NCBI RefSeq assembly: GCF_035918395.1
Contig: NZ_CP142362.1
Span: forward strand, 1-35,000
DNA length: 35,000 bases
Direction of reading: 5' to 3'
From: Mycolicibacterium sp. ND9-15
Lineage (GTDB): Bacteria; Actinomycetota; Actinomycetes; Mycobacteriales; Mycobacteriaceae
The notes under the pieces are model-generated. The model saw only the letters and a program-made list of their open reading frames with translations, ran no database searches and was not told the DNA's origin. Positions 18,917-30,276 of the stretch are shown piece by piece. How positions within the stretch are numbered: the first letter of the stretch is position 1; every line of letters starts with the position of its first letter. Made by a program: the position numbers and the translations under genes.

Positions 18917-19773
18917 GCGCCGAACCGGTGGATGACCTCACGCGCCAATGCCCGATACGCTTCGGCACCAACGGATTTCGGCGCCCATGAGGTGATCGGT
19001 TCGCCGGCGACGCTGGTCTCGGGGAAGCGTACCGTGCGGGTGATGACGGTGTCGAACACAAGGTCGCCGAACCGCTCGACTACCCGGGCCATCACTTCGC
19101 GCGAGTTCACGGTGCGCGGATCGTAGCGGGTGATCAGGATGCCGCTGATCGACAGCTTCGGGTTCAGCCGGTCGTGCACCTTGTCGACGGTGTCGGTCAA
19201 CAGCGCCAGGCCGCGCAACGAGAAGAACTCGCACTCGGTCGGGATGATCACACCGTCGCTGCAAGCCAGGCCGTTCACGGTGAGCAGCCCGAGCGAGGGC
19301 TGGCAGTCGATCAGGACGTAGTCGTAGCGGTCCAGCACCGGGTACAGCGCGCGAGCCAGCGACTGCTCGCGGCCGACCTCGTTGACCAGCTGGATCTCGG
19401 CGGCCGACAGGTCGATGTTGCTCGGCACCAGGTCCAGGTTCTTCACCCGTGTCTTGAGCAGCACGTCGTCGATCGACACCCGCGGTTCCACCAGCAGGTT
19501 GTGCACGGTGTGTTCGAGTTCGTAGTGCGGCACCCCCAGCCCCGCCGACAACGCGCCCTGCGGGTCGAGGTCCACCAGCAGCACCCGGCGGCCGTACTCG
19601 GCGAGGCTGGCACCCAGATTGATCGTCGACGTGGTTTTGCCGACCCCGCCCTTCTGGTTGCACATCGCGATGACCTTCGCCGGGCCGTGCGCGGTCTTGG
19701 GCTCGGGCTCCGGGATATCCCGCGGTGGACGGCCGGTCAGCCCCAGTTCCGGCCCGCCTCCGTCGTCGCTCAT
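18913..19773 (-). CDS. ParA/Soj family ATPase (Rv1708-like)
   Basis: A 286-residue P-loop ATPase of the ParA/MinD class. The deviant Walker A motif KGGVGKTT is at residues 41-48. Walker A' (LLVDLDPQGALS) and Walker B (DYVLIDCQPSLGLL) follow. A 30-residue, proline-rich N-terminal tail precedes the domain. This is not the origin-linked ParA, which pairs with parB, since no parB is nearby. It is the orphan ParA-like gene that heads the scpA-scpB operon in mycobacteria, so a role in chromosome organisation is likely but inferred. A good promoter lies just upstream. Confidence 0.93.
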   Translation of the reverse strand: MSDDGGGPELGLTGRPPRDIPEPEPKTAHGPAKVIAMCNQKGGVGKTTSTINLGASLAEYGRRVLLVDLDPQGALSAGLGVPHYELEHTVHNLLVEPRVSIDDVLLKTRVKNLDLVPSNIDLSAAEIQLVNEVGREQSLARALYPVLDRYDYVLIDCQPSLGLLTVNGLACSDGVIIPTECEFFSLRGLALLTDTVDKVHDRLNPKLSISGILITRYDPRTVNSREVMARVVERFGDLVFDTVITRTVRFPETSVAGEPITSWAPKSVGAEAYRALAREVIHRFGA

Positions 19774-19824
19774 GCCCGACCGTCGCTGGTCAGGCAGCTC
19801 ACAGAGATGGCGGACATCCGGGCA

Positions 19825-19853
19825 AGTTTAACGGGATGGGCCTGCCAGGTCAG
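19825..19853 (-). promoter_or_regulatory. Promoter of the parA-scpA-scpB-rluB-cmk-der operon
   Basis: On the minus strand, CTGACC (19848-19853) and TAAACT (19825-19830) are separated by exactly 17 bases and fit SigA -35 and -10 elements. The predicted transcript would start near 19818, giving a leader of about 45 bases before the ATG at 19773. Confidence 0.55.
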
Positions 19854-19901
19854 CGAGACCCGCGGGCAACTTTGGCCTCGATCAGGCCATGACCCGCGGC
19901 T

Positions 19902-19907
19902 TAGGGT
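19902..19907 (+). promoter_or_regulatory. Candidate -10 element for a leaderless O-methyltransferase transcript
   Basis: TAGGGT (TANNNT) ends six bases before the ATG at 19914, so transcription would begin at or next to the start codon. Leaderless mRNAs are common in mycobacteria. The same bases (AGGG) could instead serve as a ribosome-binding site, so this is tentative. Confidence 0.35.
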
Positions 19908-19913
19908 GACGTC

Positions 19914-20672
19914 ATGGGTTTGACGCAACGCATGCCGCTGCTGCGATGGTCGTTCCTCCGCATGGCGGTCGGCGCACGCAACATCTTGAGCACAGGCCAG
20001 ATCGGTGACGGACGTGAAGCGGCGGCCGCCGATTACGTCGTCGCGAATGCCAGGCAGGGCGACATCGACGACGTCATCGCCAAGATCGACAAGTTCGCCT
20101 ACGAGAAGTCATTTCTGATCAACGTGGGCGACGAGAAAGGCGCGATCCTCGACGCCGCGGTCCGGCGCGCGGACCCCGGCCTGGTGCTCGAACTCGGCAC
20201 CTACTGTGGCTACGGCGCGCTGCGCTTGGCGCGCGCGGCGCCGTCGGCGCGGGTCTACTCGGTGGAACTGGCAGAGGCGAACGCCGAGATCGCTCGGCGT
20301 ATCTGGGCGCACGCCGGCGTCGGCGACCGCGTCACCTGCGTCGTCGGCACCATCGGCGACGGCGGTCGCACCCTCGACATGCTGGCCACTGAGCACGGAT
20401 TCGGCGCTGGCACGCTCGATGTGCTGTTCCTCGACCACGACAAGAACGCCTACCTCAAGGATCTGCAGAGCATGCTCGACCGCGGGTGGCTGCACCGCGG
20501 CTCGATCGTCGTCGCCGACAACGTCAAGATCCCGGGCGCGCCGAGGTACCGGGAGTACATGCGCCAGCAGCAGGGCAAGCTGTTCGAGACCACCGAACAC
20601 AAGACTCACGCCGAGTACCAGACGCTGCTCGCGGATCTGGTCCTGGAGTCCGAGTATCAGGGCAGCCAGTGA
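19914..20672 (+). CDS. Class I SAM-dependent O-methyltransferase (catechol O-methyltransferase-like)
   Basis: A 252-residue methyltransferase. The SAM-binding motif is VLELGTYCGYGALRLA, followed by the acidic VYSVELAEAN. Divalent-metal ligands of the catechol O-methyltransferase fold are visible in LDHDKNAYL and VADNVKIPG. The best M. tuberculosis match by recalled position and type is Rv1703c. It is the only plus-strand gene in this part of the window, lying between the parA operon promoter and convergent xerD. The natural substrate is unknown. Confidence is high for the fold and lower for the specific reaction. Confidence 0.92.
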   Translation: MGLTQRMPLLRWSFLRMAVGARNILSTGQIGDGREAAAADYVVANARQGDIDDVIAKIDKFAYEKSFLINVGDEKGAILDAAVRRADPGLVLELGTYCGYGALRLARAAPSARVYSVELAEANAEIARRIWAHAGVGDRVTCVVGTIGDGGRTLDMLATEHGFGAGTLDVLFLDHDKNAYLKDLQSMLDRGWLHRGSIVVADNVKIPGAPRYREYMRQQQGKLFETTEHKTHAEYQTLLADLVLESEYQGSQ

Positions 20673-20750
20673 CTGTCGTTTCGGGCACTGACTGGTGGAT
20701 TTCACTTACGACATGCAGGCGATCAACCAGTTAGCGCGGTGTCGGTCGGA

Positions 20751-21751
20751 CTACCGCGCTCGCGGGTGAGCCCCGGCCCAGACCTCGCGCAACGCGTTGA
20801 CCGTGACCATGGTGTAGATCTGCGTGGTCGTGACCGAGGCGTGGCCAAGCAGTTCCTGCACGACGCGGACGTCGGCCCCGCCGTCGAGCAGATGCGTGGC
20901 GAACGAGTGCCGCAGCACGTGCGGTGACACCGCGACGGTGATGCCGGCCCGACCGGCGGCATCCTGCAGCACCTGCCATGCGCTCTGCCGCGACAGCCGC
21001 CCTCCCCTGGCGTTGAGGAAGATCGCGGGGGTGCCGCGGCCGCGCCGTGCTAGATCGGGACGTCCGCGCACGAGGTAGGCGTCCAGCGCGGTAACTGCGG
21101 GCCTGCCGACCGGCACCAACCGGTGCTTGCCGCCCTTGCCGCGCAGCAGCACCGACCGCGCGTGAGTGTCGACGTCGTCGATGTCGAGTCCGACCGCCTC
21201 CGAGATCCGGGCCCCGGTCGAATACAGCAGTTCCAGCAGCGCGCGGTTACGCAGCGTGAGCGGGCTGTCGGCGTCACTGTCGCCGCCGGCACCCTCGAGC
21301 AGCGCCAGCACCTCGTCGATGGTGAGGCTCTTGGGCAGCCGTCTGCTCGGTGTCGGCGGCTTGACCGCCGAGGCCACGTTCAGCTCGGTGAGACCTTCGG
21401 CGGCCGCGAACCGGTGCAAGCCCCGCACGGCGATCAGCGCGCGCGCCGCCGAAACCGCCGACAGAGGAACGGCGCCGGCCTCGGCGTCCCCGCGGCGCAG
21501 CGCGACCAAGAACTCGCTGACATCGGTTTCTGTCACCTTGGACAGGTCATCGATGCCGCGCGCCGTCAGGTGTTCGGTGTAGCGGCGCAGGTCGCGACGG
21601 TAGGAGCTCGACGTGTTGGCGGCCACGCCACGTTCGATGGTCAGGTGGTCGAGATAACCCTGCACCTGGCCGTCGAGCGCCGAGCTGGACGGCGATGTGG
21701 GGGCACCGCCCGCTTGCGGGGGACCGCTTGCGCGAAGAGGAGACGATGTGG

Positions 21752-21755
<4 letters not shown>
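20751..21755 (-). CDS. xerD: Tyrosine recombinase XerD
   Basis: A 334-residue tyrosine recombinase that with XerC resolves chromosome dimers at dif. All catalytic residues are present: R183 (STGARISE), K210 (GKGGKHR), H279 and R282 (SPHVLRHS), H305 (LLGHASV) and Tyr314 (QIYT). The N-terminal core-binding SAM-like domain spans about residues 27-125. I use the GTG at 21755, which overlaps the Nudix stop (GTGA); this leaves a 25-residue low-complexity N-tail. Its place after pyrG and the Nudix gene matches Rv1701, which argues for the housekeeping recombinase rather than a phage integrase. Confidence 0.95.
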
Positions 21756-24164
<2,409 letters not shown>

Positions 24165-24208
24165 CTAGGCTGATTCCCAGTTTGGGGCCTGCCGACCCAC
24201 GGAACCCC

Positions 24209-24214
24209 ACCCTA
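24209..24214 (-). promoter_or_regulatory. Candidate -10 element upstream of pyrG
   Basis: On the minus strand this reads TAGGGT (TANNNT), about 80 bases before the TTG start. No convincing -35 is visible. The 129-base gap between mctB and pyrG is the largest break in this run of genes and is a reasonable place for an internal promoter. Confidence 0.25.
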
Positions 24215-24257
24215 ACACCGAGGGCGACACCGCGTCGGTGCCGCGCCGTCGGAGGCG

Positions 24258-25196
24258 TCATTGCGGGACCGTGACCGACGTCGAACCCGGGCCGATGCCG
24301 TACTGGCCGGGTCGGCCCCCGTTGGCCAGGTCACCCAGCGCCAGCACCGCGGTGATGCGGCCGGATTCGCTGTCGACGTCGTCGACCGTGCTCACCGCGG
24401 AGGTCAGGGCCGAGTCCGACCGGGCGACGGCGACCGCCGCGGTGCCGGACGCCGAGCCGTCACGACCCACCAGCACGGTGCCCGATCCGTGTGGCGCCAG
24501 CCCGCCGGCGAAACGGGCGACGGTGGCGCCCCGGTTACCCGCGTCCTCGCCCAACGGTCCACCCGTCACGATCAACACGGTGTTGGCCGCACCCACTCGG
24601 TCGCCGTAGGTGATGAAGCCGGTGTCGCGCAGGGTGGCGAGCACCGTGTCGCGCTGACCGTCGTCGACGTTCTGCACCTTCGGGTCGCGGTCGATCAGCA
24701 GCGCCAGGCCCAGCAGGTCGCCCGCCTGGGAACCCTGGTCCACCGAGGCGGTGCTCAGCTGTCTCCCGGCCGGCACGATCGGCGAGTTCACCACGGACAG
24801 CAGTTTCTCGGCGGAGTTGGCCTCGACGAACTGCGGCGTCAGCGCCACCGTGCCGGTGACCGTCCCCCCGGCCTGACCGACGAGTCGCACCACCGCTTCG
24901 ACGTCGTCGTCCGCGGCATCGGGCGTGCGAAACAGCACCACCGATTTGTCGACGAGCGTGTCACGCAGGATGCGCGACGACATCTGCGCGTCGAACTCCC
25001 CTGCCGCACCGAGCTTCTCGTTGAGGCCATTCTTCTCGTCCGTGAGCGAGTTGATTTGTTCTTGCAGTGTGTGCTTGTCGTCGCGCAGGCCCGACAGCAC
25101 GGTGTTCGACAACAGCCCGGATCCGAGTGCGACACCGATGGCAAGTGCGAGGAACACCGCTGCGAGCGAAATAGCGTGTGCGCGTAGGGAGATCAT
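24258..25196 (-). CDS. mctB: MctB/SteB family membrane-anchored envelope protein
   Basis: A 312-residue protein with one N-terminal membrane helix (about residues 8-30, ISLAAVFLALAIGVALG), then a coiled coil (LRDDKHTLQEQINSLTDEKN) and a large extracytoplasmic domain. The M. tuberculosis homologue Rv1698 (MctB) was described as an outer-membrane copper efflux protein. The corynebacterial homologue SteB works with SteA in cell separation. The visible structure (membrane anchor plus coiled coil) and the pairing with steA fit the SteB role well. The ATG directly abuts the steA TAA with no gap. Confidence 0.93.
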   Translation of the reverse strand: MISLRAHAISLAAVFLALAIGVALGSGLLSNTVLSGLRDDKHTLQEQINSLTDEKNGLNEKLGAAGEFDAQMSSRILRDTLVDKSVVLFRTPDAADDDVEAVVRLVGQAGGTVTGTVALTPQFVEANSAEKLLSVVNSPIVPAGRQLSTASVDQGSQAGDLLGLALLIDRDPKVQNVDDGQRDTVLATLRDTGFITYGDRVGAANTVLIVTGGPLGEDAGNRGATVARFAGGLAPHGSGTVLVGRDGSASGTAAVAVARSDSALTSAVSTVDDVDSESGRITAVLALGDLANGGRPGQYGIGPGSTSVTVPQ

Positions 25197-26381
25197 TTAG
25201 GTGACCCAGCCCTGGACCCATAGCGAGAAGCGGTTCCAGTAGTCGACGATCCAGTCCAGCAGCGCCGTATCGACCCGCGCCACCCACAGGGCGACGATCA
25301 CCGCGACCAGCACCGCCAGCACCAGCATGGCGATCGCTCCGCCCGACACCCGGCTGCGGTACAGCGTCGCGACGGCCTTGGCGTCGACGAGTTTCTCGCC
25401 GACCTTGAGCCTCGTCAGGAATGTCGACGGATTGCTCTGCTGGCGAGCCCGGTCGAAGAACTCTTCGATGCTGGCGGTATGGCCGGCGGTGACGATCAAC
25501 GACGCACCATGGTGGTCGCACAGCAGCAACGCCAGGTCTGCAGCCGATCCCGCGGCGGGAAACGTCATCGCTCCGACGCCGAGGTCCTGGATCCGCTCGA
25601 GTCCGGCGGCGTGGCCGTCGGCGTCGGCGGGGAGCACGACCTGTGCCCCACACCGCAGCACCTCGGCGCTCATCTTGTCCGGGTCGCCGACGATCAGGTG
25701 CGGCCGGTAGCCCGCCTTGCGCAGCACGTCCGCGCCGGTGCCGACACCGACCAGCACAGGTTGGTATTCCTTGATGAACGGTTTGAGCGCCTTGAGGTCG
25801 GCGGCGGCGTCGACGTCCTCGGCGACGATCAGCACGTGGCGCCGGTCGAGGTCGACGTCGATGTCGGGAATGCCGATGCCGTCGATCAGCAGCGGGCTTT
25901 CGCTGCGGATGAACTCGATGGTGTTGCCCGCGAAGGCCTCGAGGTGGGCCACCAGGCCGCTCTTGGCCTCGTGCATCAGTTCGTGGATCTCGTGGTCGGA
26001 GCGTTCGGCCCCTTGCACCAGTAGGCGGTCCCCGCCGTAGACGCCGCCTTCGTGCAATCGCACCCGCGCGCCGTCCTTGACCTTCTTGAAGACGTCGGTG
26101 CCGGTGTCGTCGATCAGCGTGATCCCGTTGGCGACCAATACCTCGGGTCCCAGGTTCGGGTACCGCCCCGAAATCGACGGCGAGGCGTTGACGACCGCAG
26201 TGACGCCGGCCTCGACAAGCGTATCGGCGGTGATTCGGTCCAAGTCGAGTGCGTCGATGACGACGATGTCGCCCGGGGTGATGCGCCGCAAGAGCCGATC
26301 AATGTCGCGGTCGACGCGGGCCGTGCCGGTGATGCCCGGGCGTGAACTGGCATTGCGGGATAGCAGCGCTGACATCTTCAT
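25197..26381 (-). CDS. steA: Cytokinetic ring/septation protein SteA
   Basis: A 394-residue protein. The middle (about residues 175-330) resembles the catalytic fold of thiamin pyrophosphokinase (VLVGVGTGADVLRKAGY, then LIVGDPDKM), and one membrane helix lies near the C-terminus (GGAIAMLVLAVLVAVIVALW). This is the Rv1697/SteA architecture. SteA localises at the division site in Corynebacterium and promotes daughter-cell separation with SteB, encoded just downstream. Whether it binds a nucleotide or thiamin-like ligand is unknown. The ATG at 26381 is used; a second Met two codons later is possible. The 212 bases upstream hold a dyad (TGTNAC-GTNACA) and probably a promoter. Confidence 0.92.
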   Translation of the reverse strand: MKMSALLSRNASSRPGITGTARVDRDIDRLLRRITPGDIVVIDALDLDRITADTLVEAGVTAVVNASPSISGRYPNLGPEVLVANGITLIDDTGTDVFKKVKDGARVRLHEGGVYGGDRLLVQGAERSDHEIHELMHEAKSGLVAHLEAFAGNTIEFIRSESPLLIDGIGIPDIDVDLDRRHVLIVAEDVDAAADLKALKPFIKEYQPVLVGVGTGADVLRKAGYRPHLIVGDPDKMSAEVLRCGAQVVLPADADGHAAGLERIQDLGVGAMTFPAAGSAADLALLLCDHHGASLIVTAGHTASIEEFFDRARQQSNPSTFLTRLKVGEKLVDAKAVATLYRSRVSGGAIAMLVLAVLVAVIVALWVARVDTALLDWIVDYWNRFSLWVQGWVT

Positions 26382-26593
26382 GCGGCGATTTTGTCGAGAT
26401 CATCGAGCGATCTGTCGGAGGCGCGCCGTATCATCTGTCCCTTTTGTCACATTAGTAACACGTCGCCGCCGCAGTACGAAAAACTCCACGAGGTTGCCGC
26501 CGTGATCCGACGTGAGGGCTCGACGGTCGACTCGACCGCCGAAACGACTGACCCGGAGTACATCACGGCCCTGATCGACACCGTGCTGGGAGG

Positions 26594-28357
26594 CTAATCG
26601 CCCTCGGCGCGGTCCTTTTGCGCCGCCTCCAGCAACTCGCGGGCGTGGGCGCGGCCGCTGTCGGATTCACCCAGCCCCGCCAGCATGCGCGCCAGTTCGG
26701 CGACGCGTTCGTCGTCGTCGAGGCGGCGGACGCCGCTGGAACTTTTCTGCCCGCCGTCTCCCCCGACGACGAGGTGAACGTCGGCGTAGGCGGCCACCTG
26801 CGGTAGGTGCGTGACGACGATGACCTGGTGGCTGCGCGCCAGTCGGCCCAGTCGCCGGCCGATCTGCACCGCGGCCCGACCCCCGACTCCGGCGTCGACC
26901 TCGTCGAAGACCATCGTGGTGCCCTCGGCCGAGGCGGACAGCACGACTTCGAGTGCCAGCATCACCCGCGAGAGTTCACCGCCCGACGCGCTCTTGTGCA
27001 ACGGCAGCACGTCGGTCCCGCGGTGGGCCGCGAAACCGAACTCGACGTTGTCGACGCCATCGCGGCCGGCGTGCACGGTCTCACCGGACGGCAACGTGAC
27101 CGGCGCGGAGTCGTCGGCGCGCGCCAACAGCGGGCCGACCGACACGGTGAACTCGGCACCGGCCATCGCCAGCCCGGAAAGTTCTGCGGTCACCGTCTTG
27201 GCGAGGCCCTTGGCCGCCTTCGTTCTGGCTTTGCTCACATCGGCAGCCGCGGCGACGGTGTTGGCCTCGAGCTCGTCGACCCGGCGTTGCAGCCCGGCAA
27301 GCGCTTCTTCGGACACGTCGAGTTGGGCGAGCCGGTCCCGGGATTCACGCACCCAATCGAGCACGCCATCGATATCGGCCGCGTACTTGCGGGTCAGCGA
27401 GCGCAGCTCGGCCTGACGGGCCAACTTGCTCTCCAGGGCGCTGGTGTCAGTGGGCAGCCCCGACAGATAGGTGCCGAGTTCGCCGCTGACATTGGCGATC
27501 ACTGCGAGGGCTTCGGTGAGTTGCTCGGCCAGCGCGATCAGCGCCGTGTCGTTCGTCGCCTCCAGCGCGGACTTAGCTTGTGCCACACCGTGAGTCGCCG
27601 AGAGCGCATCCGATGATGGGTCGTCGGGGCCTGCTAGTGCCGCTCGGGCGTTCTGGGCCGCCTCGCGTAGCGCGTCGAGTTCGGAGAGGCGGCGAATGTC
27701 GTCGACGAGTTCGGCGTCCTCGCCGGGTTGCGGTGCCACAGCGTCGATTTCGTCGATCCCAAATTTCAGCCGGTCGGCCTCCTGTGCCAACTCCCGTGCC
27801 CGCTGCGTGCGGTCGAGGAGATCCCGCCGTGCCGCGAGCCAATCCTCCCGCGCCCGCCGGTACCGCTTCAACGGCGTTTCGACGCCGGCGAACCGGTCGA
27901 GCGCTGCGCGCTGTTCGTTCGGGCGCATCAGCCGCAACTGGTCGTTCTGCCCATGCAGCGTGAGAAGCTCGGTGGTGAAGGTGCTCAGCGACTTCGCCGG
28001 CACGCTGCGTCCGCCGAGGTAGGCCCGCGACGGTCCGCCGCGGCTGACCGAACGCGCGGCGATGACGCTGCCGTCATCATCGCGTTCGGCGCCTGAGGAG
28101 TCGAGGATCTCCTCCACCAGCGACGCCACGGTGTCACCGAGTTCTGTTGTGGTGAAGCGACCTTCGACAACCGCCCGCCTGGCCCCCGACCGCACGCGCG
28201 TCGCGTCGGCACGGGCACCGCCGAGCAGATGCAGACCCGTGACCACCATGGTCTTGCCCGTCCCGGTCTCCCCGGTCAGCACCGTGAAACCGCGGTCGAA
28301 TTCGGCGGTCGCGGTGCTGATCGCACCCAGAGACTCGATACGGATCTCGGATAGCAC
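26594..28357 (-). CDS. recN: DNA repair protein RecN
   Basis: A 587-residue SMC-like ATPase of double-strand break repair. Walker A is GETGTGKT (residues 29-36), the ABC signature is SGGELSRVMLALEV, and Walker B is MVFDEVDAGVGG. A long helical middle region forms the coiled-coil arm (about residues 150-370). I use the GTG at 28357, which overlaps the nadK stop (TAGTG) and gives [11 protein letters not shown], the family start. A GTG 15 bases further upstream would add five residues. The order tlyA-nadK-recN is the M. tuberculosis one (Rv1694-1696). Confidence 0.97.
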   Translation of the reverse strand: MLSEIRIESLGAISTATAEFDRGFTVLTGETGTGKTMVVTGLHLLGGARADATRVRSGARRAVVEGRFTTTELGDTVASLVEEILDSSGAERDDDGSVIAARSVSRGGPSRAYLGGRSVPAKSLSTFTTELLTLHGQNDQLRLMRPNEQRAALDRFAGVETPLKRYRRAREDWLAARRDLLDRTQRARELAQEADRLKFGIDEIDAVAPQPGEDAELVDDIRRLSELDALREAAQNARAALAGPDDPSSDALSATHGVAQAKSALEATNDTALIALAEQLTEALAVIANVSGELGTYLSGLPTDTSALESKLARQAELRSLTRKYAADIDGVLDWVRESRDRLAQLDVSEEALAGLQRRVDELEANTVAAAADVSKARTKAAKGLAKTVTAELSGLAMAGAEFTVSVGPLLARADDSAPVTLPSGETVHAGRDGVDNVEFGFAAHRGTDVLPLHKSASGGELSRVMLALEVVLSASAEGTTMVFDEVDAGVGGRAAVQIGRRLGRLARSHQVIVVTHLPQVAAYADVHLVVGGDGGQKSSSGVRRLDDDERVAELARMLAGLGESDSGRAHARELLEAAQKDRAEGD

Positions 28358-29280
28358 TACTGTCCGCGCCACCCCGTGACCGGCAACCGAAACTTACGCA
28401 CGAGGCGGTCGGTGAACGGCGCGCTGTCGAGGCGCACCCACTTCACCGGGGTTCCGCACCGGGTGACCTCCACCCGGCCCCCCGCGGGCACCACCATCTC
28501 GCGGCGGCCGTCACAGAACACCAGTGCGTCGTGGCCACTCGCCTCGACCTCGATCGCGATGGCCGCCTCGGGGCTGGTGACCATCGGCCTGGCGAACAGC
28601 GCGTGAGCGTTGTTCGGCACGACCAGAATCGCCTCCAGGTCGGGCCACACGATAGGACCTCCCGCGGAGAAGGCCCACGCCGTCGATCCGGTCGGTGTCG
28701 CCACCAGCACGCCATCGCAGCCGAACGACGACACCGGCCGGCCGTCGACCTCGAGCACGGCTCCCAGCACACCGAGGCGAGGGCCCTTTTCGAGACTGGC
28801 CTCGTTGAGCGCCCAGCCCCGGTCGACGATCTTGCCGTCCACGCGCACCACGACGTCGAGTGTCATCCGCTCCTCGACGCGGTAGTCGCGGGTGATGACG
28901 TGGTCGAGGACCTTGTCGATGGAGTCGGCCTCCGCCTCGGCAAGAAAGCCGATACGACCGAGATTGACTCCCAGCACCGGGATTTCGACGTTGCGGGCGA
29001 GCTCGGCAGCGCGCAGGAAGGTGCCGTCACCACCCAGCACGAGGACGAGTTCACAGCCTTCGGCGGCGCGCTCCTCGGCGTCGACCACTTCGATTTCCAC
29101 ACCGAGCGCGCGCATGTCGTCGGGCGACAGGTGAACCGGGCCTCGGTCGACGGCTTCGGCGGACAGCACCTTGAGTCCGATCCCGTTGTCGCCGAGCATC
29201 TTTTGCACCCGCCGGGCCACCTCGGTGGCCTCGTCGCGGCCGGTGTGCACCACCATCAGGATCGTGCGGTCGGTGTTCAT
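28357..29280 (-). CDS. nadK: NAD kinase
   Basis: A 307-residue ATP/polyphosphate-dependent NAD kinase that makes NADP. The GGDGT motif is at residues 83-87 with catalytic Asp85. NEASLEK (the NE/D block) and the glycine-rich [22 protein letters not shown] follow. Length and motifs match the mycobacterial enzyme (PpnK, Rv1695). The ATG overlaps the tlyA stop (ATGA). Confidence 0.98.
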   Translation of the reverse strand: MNTDRTILMVVHTGRDEATEVARRVQKMLGDNGIGLKVLSAEAVDRGPVHLSPDDMRALGVEIEVVDAEERAAEGCELVLVLGGDGTFLRAAELARNVEIPVLGVNLGRIGFLAEAEADSIDKVLDHVITRDYRVEERMTLDVVVRVDGKIVDRGWALNEASLEKGPRLGVLGAVLEVDGRPVSSFGCDGVLVATPTGSTAWAFSAGGPIVWPDLEAILVVPNNAHALFARPMVTSPEAAIAIEVEASGHDALVFCDGRREMVVPAGGRVEVTRCGTPVKWVRLDSAPFTDRLVRKFRLPVTGWRGQ

Positions 29281-30086
29281 TGCGGACCCTCCGCGACGGC
29301 GGTGCGTACGGCGCGCTCGAGCTCCGGCCCCTGCAATCCACCGTCACCGCCTCCGCGCAGGTGCAGGAAGTACTCGACGTTGCCGGACGGGCCGGGTAGC
29401 GGGCTCGCGGTGACCGCGACCGGGTGCCAGCGCAGCTCGGCGGCGCGGCGCGCGACGGTGAGGACGGCGTCCGCGCGCAGGTCAGGATCGGAAACGACGC
29501 CGCCCGCGCCGACCCGCTCCTTACCGACCTCGAACTGCGGTTTCACCATGGGCACGATATCGGCGTCGGGTGACGCGCATGACGTCAGCGCGGGCAACAC
29601 GGTGGACAGCGAGATGAACGACAGGTCGGCGACGACGAGGTCGACGGGACCACCGATCGCCTCGGCCGTGAGCTCGCGCACGTTGGTGCGTTCCATCACG
29701 GTCACTCGCGGATCGGTACGCAGCGGCCAGGCCAACTGGCCGTAGCCGACGTCCGCGGCGATCACCTGGCATGCGCCGCGATCGAGCAGCACTTCGGTGA
29801 AACCCCCGGTCGATGCGCCGGCGTCCAGGCATCGGCGATCCGCCACGGTCAGTCCGAAGGCGTCCAGCGCACCGATCAGCTTGTGCGCACCCCGCGATAC
29901 CCATGCGCGCCCGTCGGCGCCCTCCACGCTGAGGTTCGCCGTGACCGAGACGGCGGTGGCGGGCTTGGCTGCGGGCATGCCGTCGATGCTCACCCGCCCC
30001 GCACCGATCAGCTCGGCGGCCTGCTGGCGGGACCGGGCCAGGCCCCGTCGCACCAGTTCGGCGTCCACCCGTGCGCGCCGTGCCAC
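29277..30086 (-). CDS. tlyA: rRNA 2'-O-methyltransferase TlyA
   Basis: A 269-residue SAM-dependent methyltransferase that in M. tuberculosis methylates 16S C1409 and 23S C1920, which makes ribosomes sensitive to capreomycin and viomycin. An N-terminal S4 RNA-binding domain (residues 1-58) is followed by the RAWV linker (60-63) known to control SAM binding. The catalytic Lys69 (GAHKL) and the SAM motif DAGASTGGF come next. ADLSFISLS and [11 protein letters not shown] complete the family pattern. No frameshift or stop is seen, so the gene appears functional. The start is GTG at 30086, just after the 58-residue protein gene. Confidence 0.97.
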   Translation of the reverse strand: MARRARVDAELVRRGLARSRQQAAELIGAGRVSIDGMPAAKPATAVSVTANLSVEGADGRAWVSRGAHKLIGALDAFGLTVADRRCLDAGASTGGFTEVLLDRGACQVIAADVGYGQLAWPLRTDPRVTVMERTNVRELTAEAIGGPVDLVVADLSFISLSTVLPALTSCASPDADIVPMVKPQFEVGKERVGAGGVVSDPDLRADAVLTVARRAAELRWHPVAVTASPLPGPSGNVEYFLHLRGGGDGGLQGPELERAVRTAVAEGPQ

Positions 30087-30091
30087 GGCGC

Positions 30092-30268
30092 TCAGCCTTT
30101 CTCGACCGACTCGAGTGCCTGCACGAGCATGTCGTGCGCCTCTTCCAGCCGCGCCGCGAGAAGTTCGACGTCGGCGTCGGTCAGGTTGACGCCTTCTTGC
30201 GCGGGGTCAGGCAGATCTGCCAGCAACTCCGCGATTCGTGCGCGGATCTGTTCGGGGTCGGTACTCAT
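30092..30268 (-). CDS. Small conserved helical protein (Rv1693-like)
   Basis: A 58-residue acidic protein predicted as two helices (PEQIRARIAELLADL and DADVELLAARLEEAHDMLVQALESV), with no signal or membrane segment. Its place between the HAD phosphatase and tlyA and its length match M. tuberculosis Rv1693, of unknown function. I use the ATG at 30268. A GTG at 30280 that overlaps the phosphatase stop (GTGA) would add four residues and is a real alternative. Confidence 0.82.
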   Translation of the reverse strand: MSTDPEQIRARIAELLADLPDPAQEGVNLTDADVELLAARLEEAHDMLVQALESVEKG

Positions 30269-30276
30269 GTCGGTGT

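Noticed and set aside
20673..20750. Possible terminator between convergent O-methyltransferase and xerD genes (CTGACTGGT with AACCAGTTAG)
   Set aside because: The arms are imperfect and the loop is long; not convincing as a hairpin.
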